DNA of 64,000 nt, from the NCBI RefSeq assembly GCF_015160855.1, contig NZ_CP063373.1, positions 2,356,001 to 2,420,000 on the forward strand. Reading direction: 5' to 3'. The notes under the pieces were generated by a model. It was given only the letters and a program-made list of their open reading frames with translations, was not told where the DNA came from and ran no database searches. The stretch comes from Streptomyces ferrugineus (lineage in GTDB: Bacteria > Actinomycetota > Actinomycetes > Streptomycetales > Streptomycetaceae). Shown one piece after another: positions 58,340-64,000 of this stretch (position 1 is its first letter; each line of letters starts with the position of its first letter). A program made the translations under genes and the position numbers.

Positions 58340-58995
58340 ACGACCTGCTGATCCCCTACTACGAGCACCCGTCCGTCCGCCCCGCCGAATGGGAGGCGAT
58401 CATCGCGGCGGCGCCCCGCCTCTACGGGGTCGTGCTGAACCCGGCCAGCGGCCCCGGTGACGCGCCCGACCCGGCGTTCGCCGAGGTCGCGGCCCGGCTG
58501 CGGGCGGCGGGCGTGCGGGTGCTCGGCTACGCCGACACCGACTACGGCCGCCGCCCGCACACCGCCGTCGTCCAGGACATCGCGCGGCACCGCGACTGGT
58601 ACGGCGCGGACGGCGTCTTCCTCGACCAAGTCGCCGCGGGCCGTGCGGAGTTCCCGTACTACCGAGGGCTCGTGACGGCTGCCTGGGGCGCCGGCCGCGG
58701 CACGCTCGCCCTGAACCACGGCACCGCACCGCACCCGTCGTACGCCAGGATCGCCGACCTCCTGGTCACCTTCGAGGGCACCTGGGCCTCGTACACCCGG
58801 CTCGGCCCGCAGCCGTGGCGGGGCGGCGGCGGAGTACGGCTGTGCCACCTGGTGTACGGCGTCCCGGCCGGCGTCGACCCGGCGCGGGCGGCCCGCTCGC
58901 GGGGCGCCTCGGTGCACTGCGCGGTGCCGGGTGCGGGCGATCATCCGTGGGGCACGTTGCCGCACGCTCTGGCGTGCCGAGGGTCAGCCCAGTGA
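58336..58995 (+). CDS. Spherulation-specific family 4 / GH114-like protein
   Basis: 219 residues, starting in an ATGA overlap with the membrane-protein stop. A TIM-barrel-like pattern is seen: LIPYYEHPSVRPAEWEAIIA, LYGVVLNPASGPG, VRVLGYADTDYG, WYGADGVFLDQV (with a conserved Asp) and LLVTFEGTW. The family (spherulin 4; GH114 endo-alpha-1,4-polygalactosaminidase relatives) is the type of hydrolase fused in PelA. There is no signal peptide, which is odd for a hydrolase of an exported polymer; it may be cytoplasmic or leave by another route. It converges with cobS and overlaps it by 12 bp. Confidence 0.82.
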   Translation: MNDLLIPYYEHPSVRPAEWEAIIAAAPRLYGVVLNPASGPGDAPDPAFAEVAARLRAAGVRVLGYADTDYGRRPHTAVVQDIARHRDWYGADGVFLDQVAAGRAEFPYYRGLVTAAWGAGRGTLALNHGTAPHPSYARIADLLVTFEGTWASYTRLGPQPWRGGGGVRLCHLVYGVPAGVDPARAARSRGASVHCAVPGAGDHPWGTLPHALACRGSAQ

Positions 58996-59775
58996 CAGCA
59001 CCACGAGCGCGGTCGTCGCCGCCGTCTCCGCGAGGCCGCCGAAGACATCGCCGGTGACACCGCCGAAGCGGCGTACGCAGTGCCGCAGGAGGAGTTCGGC
59101 GGCGCCGAGCGCGGCCAGGACCGCGAGGGCGGTGCGGGCGAGGTCGTCCGTCCCCAGCAGCGCGCCCGCCGCGGCGGCGACGCCGGTCACCGCCAGGGCG
59201 ACGGCCACCGCGCCCGGTACCGGAACCACCCCGGCCACCGCGGCCCCCAGCCCCTCCGGGCGGGCCGCGGGCACGCCGGTGCGGGCGGCGAGGGTGAGCG
59301 CGAGGCGGGCGGCGGCGGCCGAGACGACGGTGGCGAGGGCACCCCGGGCCCATGAGCCGTCGTAGAGCTGTGCCAGCGCCGCGATCTGCGCGAGCAGCAC
59401 GAGGACGAGCGCGATGACGCCGAACGGCCCGATGTCCGACTGCTTCATGATGCGCAGTGCGTCCTCGGCCGGCTTGCCGCTGCCGAGCCCGTCGGCGGTG
59501 TCGGCGAGCCCGTCGAGATGCAGCCCCCGGGTGAGCGCGGCGGGGACGGCGGCGGCCGCGACGGCGGCGAGGAGGGGGCCGGCGCCGAGGAGGAGCAGGA
59601 CGAGGGCCACGGCGGCGGCCGCGCAGCCCAGCACCACCCCGACCAGCGGGGCGCACAGCATTCCGCCGCGCGCCGTCTCACGGTCCCAGCGGCTCACCTC
59701 GACGGGGAGCACGCTCAGGGTGCCGAAGGCGAAGCGGAGACCGGGCAGGCGCGGCGGGGGCGGGGGCGTGGTCAC
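58984..59775 (-). CDS. cobS: Adenosylcobinamide-GDP ribazoletransferase
   Basis: 263 residues from GTG at 59775. The family motif GLHLDGLADTADGLGSGKPAEDALRIMKQSDIGPFGVIAL (~95-135) is clear. Several hydrophobic helices embed it in the membrane. It joins adenosylcobinamide-GDP with alpha-ribazole, the last step of B12 assembly (adenosylcobalamin or its 5'-phosphate). Its partner CobT is encoded about 1.1 kb away with a membrane-protein gene between. No cobalamin riboswitch is visible upstream. Confidence 0.95.
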   Translation of the reverse strand: MTTPPPPPRLPGLRFAFGTLSVLPVEVSRWDRETARGGMLCAPLVGVVLGCAAAAVALVLLLLGAGPLLAAVAAAAVPAALTRGLHLDGLADTADGLGSGKPAEDALRIMKQSDIGPFGVIALVLVLLAQIAALAQLYDGSWARGALATVVSAAAARLALTLAARTGVPAARPEGLGAAVAGVVPVPGAVAVALAVTGVAAAAGALLGTDDLARTALAVLAALGAAELLLRHCVRRFGGVTGDVFGGLAETAATTALVVLSLG

Positions 59776-59842
59776 CCGCGCAGACTAGCCCGCAGGCCGT
59801 ACCCGCCAGGCAGCCCACCCCTGCCACGGACACACTGGGAAC

Positions 59843-60607
59843 ATGGGTGACTGGTGGCAGCAGAACATCGTCGAACCGGGGAAGCTCCCCCTTCTCCTGG
59901 CCCTGACCGCCTTCGTGGTGACCTTCGTGGTCACCCGCCTCATCACCCGTCTGATCCGGGCCGGCAAAGGGCCCTTCCGCAACATCGAGACCGGCTCCGT
60001 GCACATCCACCACGTCGTCCCCGGAGTCGTCCTCACGATCATCGGAGGCTTCGGCGCGGTCGCCGGCGGCCAGCGTGGCTTCCCCGCGTCCGTGGCCGCT
60101 GTGATCTTCGGGATCGGCGCGGGCCTCGTCATGGACGAGTTCGCGCTGATCCTGCACCTCCACGACGTCTACTGGACCGAGGCCGGCCGCAAGAGCGTCG
60201 AGGTGGTGGTGCTCACCGCCGCCTTGGTCGGCCTGGTCCTCCTCGGCTTCGCGCCCTTCGGCGTCAACGACCTCAGCGACGACGAGCTGCAGGACCGCGG
60301 GTCGGTGATCACCACGGTCATCGGGAACTTCCTCCTCGCCCTGATCGCCCTGGCCAAGGGCAAGGCCCGGATCGCGATCTTCGGGGTCATCGTCCCCTTC
60401 ATCGCCCTGTTCGGCGCCGTCCGCCTGGCCCGTCCGGACTCCCCGTGGGCGAAACGGCTCTACCGCCGCCGCCCGCGCGCCCGCGCCAAGGCCCAGTTGC
60501 GCGCCTACCACCACGACCGGCGCTGGGCGGGCCCCAGCCGCAGGTTTCAGGACTGGATCGGCGGCGCGCCCGACGCGGACCCGGCCCGGGCCCTGGAACG
60601 CCGCTGA
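59843..60607 (+). CDS. Integral membrane protein, conserved hypothetical
   Basis: 254 residues with about five hydrophobic segments (~15-35, 58-80, 85-105, 125-145, 165-200). Notable are NIETGSVHIHHVVPGVVLTIIGG and GLVMDEFALILHLHDVYW, with His-rich and acidic residues near the membrane, reminiscent of proteins that bind lipid head groups or metal. The basic tail has many Arg. It is inserted between cobS and cobT on the opposite strand. Function unknown. Confidence 0.85.
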   Translation: MGDWWQQNIVEPGKLPLLLALTAFVVTFVVTRLITRLIRAGKGPFRNIETGSVHIHHVVPGVVLTIIGGFGAVAGGQRGFPASVAAVIFGIGAGLVMDEFALILHLHDVYWTEAGRKSVEVVVLTAALVGLVLLGFAPFGVNDLSDDELQDRGSVITTVIGNFLLALIALAKGKARIAIFGVIVPFIALFGAVRLARPDSPWAKRLYRRRPRARAKAQLRAYHHDRRWAGPSRRFQDWIGGAPDADPARALERR

Positions 60608-60824
60608 CGCACCGCCGCCACCGCGCACAGCACCAGCACCGCGGCGATCGCCGACGACGTGCGCGTCCGAGGCGGGCAGCCCGATCGGGGGGCGGGCCGA
60701 GCGTGACGCCCACGCGCGCGTACCTCGGCGATTCCGAACACGATCAGGATCTGCGCCGGCGCACAGGGGGTCCTCGGCGCGTACGGCCCCGACCGGCACG
60801 GGCCCAGCGGCCGAGGGTGTCAGC

Positions 60825-60853
60825 GATCACGAATGGTGATCATATGGGCCCAT
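60825..60853. promoter_or_regulatory. Two palindromes downstream of cobT
   Basis: GATCAC-n5-GTGATC (60825-60841) and ATGGGCCCAT (60844-60853) lie 15 bp past the cobT stop. The first could be an operator or a weak terminator. Confidence 0.35.
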
Positions 60854-60868
60854 GCCCCGCTTCGCCCT

Positions 60869-61996
60869 CTAGTCGACCTCGGACGCCTCCGGCACCTCGG
60901 CCGCGCCCAGGACCTCCCCGTCCGCTGCCGCCTCCGCCGTCTCCGACTCCTTCGGCCTCTCCGGCAGCTCCGCCGCCAGCGCCGCCGCGGCCTGCACCGT
61001 CGGCAGGGCCAGCAGCCCACCGGCGCCCTCGCCGACCTTCACACCCTGGGCGAGCACCGGCTCCAGGGCCATCCGGTCCAGCGCCTTCGCCTGCCCCGGC
61101 TCCCCGCTGTCGTGCGCGGCCAGCCACCAGTCCGGCGCCCGGAACGCGATCCGCTGCCCCACCAGCGCACAGGCGGCCACCACGACGCCGTCCAGCACCA
61201 CCGGCAGTTTGCGCACCGCGCACTGGAGCAGGAACCCGGTGATCGCCGCGAGATCGGCACCGCCCACCGTCGCGAGCAGCTGAAGCTGATCGCCGAGCAC
61301 GGGCCGGGCCCGCCGCAGCGCGTCCCGGATCGCCGCGCACTTGCGCATCCACGCGAGGTCGTCGATGGCCAGGCCGCCGCGCCCGGTGACCACGGACGCG
61401 TCCGTCCCGCACAGCGCGGCGACCAGCACGCCCGCCGCCGTGGTCCCGCCGACGCTCACATCGCCGAGCACCACCAGATCCGTACCGGAGTCGGCCTCCT
61501 CGTCGGCCACCGCCACCCCGGCCCGGAACGCGGCCTCGGCCTCCGCCGGCGTCACCGCGTCCTCGATGTCGATACGGCCGCTGCCGCGCCGCACCCGATG
61601 CCGTACGACCGCCTCCGGCAGCGACTCCGGGTCGCAGTCCAGCGCCATGTCGACGACCCGCACCGCAACCCCGAGCCGCCGCGCCAGCACCGACACGGGC
61701 CGGCCGCCCTCGAGGATCTCCCGCACCAACTCCCCGGCGCTGCCCGCGGGCCGCGCCGACACCTCCAGCTCGGCGATGCCATGGTCACCGGCGAACAACA
61801 CGACCCGCGGCTGCTCGATCGGCCGCACCGGCACGGCCGACTGCGCCGCCGCCAGCCACTCACCCAGTTCGTCGAGGCGGCCCAGCGCCCCGGGCGGCAC
61901 GACCTGACGCTCACGGCGCGCCTCGGCGTCACGGCGCACCCCACCGTCGGGGCGCTCGATCAGGTCGGAGAAGTCGTCGAGATTAAGCGAGCTCAT
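60869..61996 (-). CDS. cobT: Nicotinate-nucleotide--dimethylbenzimidazole phosphoribosyltransferase
   Basis: 375 residues from ATG at 61996 (MSSLNLDDFSDLI); an earlier ATG would add 14. CobT motifs are LGRLDELGEWLAAAQ, VVLFAGDHGIAELEVSA, LVVLGDVSVGGTTAAGVLVAAL and the catalytic Glu region VKVGEGAGG near the C-terminus. It makes alpha-ribazole phosphate for CobS. The last ~30 residues are an acidic Ala/Glu tail not needed for the fold. Oriented with cobS and cobU, but each is separated from the next by an unrelated plus-strand gene. Confidence 0.95.
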   Translation of the reverse strand: MSSLNLDDFSDLIERPDGGVRRDAEARRERQVVPPGALGRLDELGEWLAAAQSAVPVRPIEQPRVVLFAGDHGIAELEVSARPAGSAGELVREILEGGRPVSVLARRLGVAVRVVDMALDCDPESLPEAVVRHRVRRGSGRIDIEDAVTPAEAEAAFRAGVAVADEEADSGTDLVVLGDVSVGGTTAAGVLVAALCGTDASVVTGRGGLAIDDLAWMRKCAAIRDALRRARPVLGDQLQLLATVGGADLAAITGFLLQCAVRKLPVVLDGVVVAACALVGQRIAFRAPDWWLAAHDSGEPGQAKALDRMALEPVLAQGVKVGEGAGGLLALPTVQAAAALAAELPERPKESETAEAAADGEVLGAAEVPEASEVD

Positions 61997-62211
61997 TCGC
62001 CGAACAGTACCGGCACCGGTCGAACAGAGCAGCGCCACATGGCCACCACGGGCTCCGCCACGTCAGCCCCCTCTCCGCGCGACGTCGTTGCACCCAAGAT
62101 CGTCATCCCATATGTTCCGTTTCGCAATGGATTGTCGGGGCATGCTCGCACGGTCTCGCACCGCCCTTGCCGTACGCCCTGTCGTACTCCCCCCACGCCC
62201 GGGAGCCGCCC

Positions 62212-63018
62212 ATGACCGCGACCGCACCCCCCGAACGCCCCCACACCGACTGCGCGTTCACCCCCGCCGGGTGCCGGGAGCACACCTACGTCCCCCGCCA
62301 TCTGGGGCTCACCCGGCGCGGCCCACGCCGGCTGAGAGCCGCCGCCCGTATGGCGCTCGCCTTCCCCGAGCCGGAGAGCTGGCTGGACGTGGGCACGGGA
62401 TACGCCCGCTTCCCGGAGTCGGCGAAGGAGGTCTTCCCGTACACGTCGTTCGACGGCGTGGACCCGACCTACCGCGTCCTGCACGCGCGCGTGGCCGAGC
62501 GGGTGGAGGAGGCCCACGTCGGCCGCCTCACCGACGCCCGCATCACGGCCCGTCTGCGCGCCCGCTACGACGTCGTCAGCATGTTCCGCCACCTGGAACA
62601 CGCCCGCGACCCCCGAGAGGAACTCCGCGCCGCCCTCACGGCCCTGCGCCCCGGCGGCCACCTCGTCCTCGAACTCCCCAACCCGCAGTGCCTGTTCGCC
62701 GCCCTGCTGGGCAGACTCTGGGTCCCGCACAGCCCTCCGGGCCACCTCCACCTGCTGCCCATGGACACCCTGTGCGAGGAACTCCGCTCCCAGGGCTGCA
62801 CGATCGTCGCGACGGGTTACCGCACCGCGCACATCCCCTACGACCTCGCGGCCGCGACGTCATTGGTCCTGTCACACGTGCTGCCGTCGCTGCTGTCGAG
62901 CCTGGGCGCGCCCTTGGTGGCGATCGCCTGGACCATCGACCACCTGTTGGCCCCGTTCCTACGCCACACGCGCTTCTCGAACGCGTACCGAATCATCGCC
63001 CGCAAGGACCCAACCTGA
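62212..63018 (+). CDS. Class I SAM-dependent methyltransferase
   Basis: 268 residues from ATG at 62212, with GGGAG upstream; an earlier ATG at 62167 is possible. Motif I is SWLDVGTGYARFPESAKEVFP. Motif II is in YDVVSMFRHLEHARDP, followed by LRPGGHLVLELPNPQC. A hydrophobic C-terminal segment (LVLSHVLPSLLSSLGAPLVAIAWTIDHLLAPF) may touch the membrane. It resembles methyltransferases of lipid or polysaccharide metabolism; the substrate is unknown. A dispersed repeat begins 5 bp after the stop. Confidence 0.85.
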   Translation: MTATAPPERPHTDCAFTPAGCREHTYVPRHLGLTRRGPRRLRAAARMALAFPEPESWLDVGTGYARFPESAKEVFPYTSFDGVDPTYRVLHARVAERVEEAHVGRLTDARITARLRARYDVVSMFRHLEHARDPREELRAALTALRPGGHLVLELPNPQCLFAALLGRLWVPHSPPGHLHLLPMDTLCEELRSQGCTIVATGYRTAHIPYDLAAATSLVLSHVLPSLLSSLGAPLVAIAWTIDHLLAPFLRHTRFSNAYRIIARKDPT

Positions 63019-63023
63019 GCTGA

Positions 63024-63110
63024 AGCGCCCCTCAAGGGGCGCGGGGCTGCATCGATTTGCGGCTCCGCCGCGTGGGCGCGACAAGCCACGACGAACCCGC
63101 GGACGCATAC
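63024..63110 (+). repeat. Dispersed repeat copy, long form (reference copy)
   Basis: GCGCCCCTCAAGGGGCGC hairpin, GGGGCTGCATCGATTTGCGG, CTCCGCCGCGTGGGCGCGAC, AAGCCACGACGAACCCGCGG, ACGC. It starts 5 bp after the methyltransferase stop and ends just before the cobU 3' end (63129). Confidence 0.9.
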
Positions 63111-63128
63111 CAACAAGCCGTGGCACCC

Positions 63129-64000
63129 TCATCCGCGAAGCACCACCGCCTGCCCCGCAACCACCAGAACCACCTGCTCGCACTCACCCGCAAACGCAGC
63201 ATTGAGCCGCCCGAGCTCATCCCGATACCGCCGCCCGGACGCCGTGGCCGGCACAATCCCCGACCCCACCTCATTCGACACGGCGACGACAGTCCGCCGT
63301 GTCGCCCGCACCGCCGACGTCAACTCCCGCACCCGCTCCCGAAGCGCCCGCTCCCCACCATCCGCCCACACCGCGTCGTCCCAGGCCCCGACGGAGTCCA
63401 TCGCGTCCGTCAGCCACAGGGACAGACAGTCGATCAGCACCGGCGCCCCACCCTCGGAGAGCACCGGCACCAGGTCGCAGGTCTCGGCCGTACGCCACGA
63501 CCCCGGCCGCCGCTCCCGGTGCGCGGCCACCCGCGTCGCCCACTCGGTGTCCCCGCCGCGCGTGCCCCCGGTCGCCACGTACAGCACGTCCGGGAACGCC
63601 TCCAGCCGCCGCTCCGCCTCCACCGACTTCCCCGACCGGGCACCGCCCAGCACCAGGGTCCGCCGCGGCACGTCCGGCACGTCCTCGTACGCCCCCACCA
63701 CCAGCGTCGTCCCGTCCGGCACCGCCCGCGCCCCGGCCGCGGCCAGCCGCCGCCGCAACTCGGCGCCCGGCGGAGCGTCATGGTCCAGATGTACGGCGAC
63801 GACATCCGTCGTCGGCCCGACGGCCCCCACCGCCCGCAGCTTGGCCAGCGCGTCCGGCCGCGCCACGACGTCGGCGACCACCATGTCGTACATCCCGACG
63901 GCGCTCTCCTCCAGCCCGGCCGGCGCACCGCCCGGCGGCAGATACAGCAGCCGCTGCCCGTCCGGCCCGGTCACCGCGTACCCCGTGCCCGGCGCGTCCA
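63129..64000 (-). CDS. cobU: Adenosylcobinamide kinase/guanylyltransferase, fused to an MBL-like N-terminal part (5' truncated)
   Basis: The frame is open to the window end, so the start lies outside; ~290 residues are seen. The C-terminal ~175 residues are CobU: P-loop LVLGGARSGKSVEAERRLE, ATGGTRGGDTEWATRVAAHRERRPGSWRT and VPVLSEGGAPVLIDCLSLWLTDAM, with GSGIVPATASGRRYRDELGRLNA near the end. Upstream (AVTGPDGQRLLYLPPGGAPAGLEES ... VVAVHLDHDAPPGAELRRRL) is a segment I recall as part of a metallo-beta-lactamase-like domain fused in Streptomyces CobU. It phosphorylates adenosylcobinamide and adds GMP, feeding CobS. Confidence 0.93.
   Translation of the reverse strand, partial: DAPGTGYAVTGPDGQRLLYLPPGGAPAGLEESAVGMYDMVVADVVARPDALAKLRAVGAVGPTTDVVAVHLDHDAPPGAELRRRLAAAGARAVPDGTTLVVGAYEDVPDVPRRTLVLGGARSGKSVEAERRLEAFPDVLYVATGGTRGGDTEWATRVAAHRERRPGSWRTAETCDLVPVLSEGGAPVLIDCLSLWLTDAMDSVGAWDDAVWADGGERALRERVRELTSAVRATRRTVVAVSNEVGSGIVPATASGRRYRDELGRLNAAFAGECEQVVLVVAGQAVVLRG

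Noticed and set aside
58996..64000. Cobalamin riboswitch upstream of cob genes
   Set aside because: I looked for the B12-box pattern near the cobS and cobT starts and found none. The cobU start is outside the window.

Overview
The window is high-GC actinobacterial chromosome with G/C-rich third codon positions, many GTG starts, a type I and a type II glutamine synthetase, MarP/FemX-type wall proteins and secreted GH13 enzymes. All of this fits Streptomyces. The order amylase-pullulanase / glnII / glnA / lipA-lipB / aceE / sucB-lpdA / pepA / cob genes matches what I recall of the S. coelicolor SCO2170-SCO2227 core region. That synteny is from memory and was not searched. No rRNA, tRNA, CRISPR array, prophage or intact insertion sequence was seen.

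Layout. 1-6.3 kb: end of a secreted alpha-amylase and an 1800-residue secreted amylase-pullulanase fusion with a LacI-type operator candidate. 6.3-18 kb: REC-PP2C phosphatase, CHMI-like tautomerase, a three-gene redox operon with a TetR regulator, a sigma-like membrane protein, TPR protein, lipoprotein, DUF1996 protein and a two-component system. 18-31 kb: nitrogen block (OmpR-type regulator, glnII, glnA, two GlnR-box arrays) mixed with stress proteins (PspAB, HtpX) and small membrane proteins. 30-36 kb: lipB-lipA, an HTH/TPR regulator, an FAD amine-oxidase-like protein and an SDR. 36.3-40.2 kb: wall and envelope functions (MarP, PGRP amidase, FemX). 41-44 kb: WYL regulator and an NSS transporter with its 46-residue small subunit. 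44-53 kb: aceE, GntR regulator, E2, E3 and pepA, the central 2-oxoacid dehydrogenase machinery, which needs the lipoate made by lipB/lipA. 53.2-59 kb: a compact four-gene exopolysaccharide-type cluster (CE4-like deacetylase, PelF-like glycosyltransferase, polytopic membrane protein, GH114/spherulin-4-like protein). 59-64 kb: cobS, cobT and cobU (partial) with two other genes between them.

The most interesting points are the reduced Pel-like cluster; a dispersed repeat with six copies, four placed just after genes and two carried in frame inside coding sequences; a MITE-like element whose end supplies a stop codon; exact four-half-site GlnR arrays before both glutamine synthetase genes; and several perfect palindromes that are good operator candidates.
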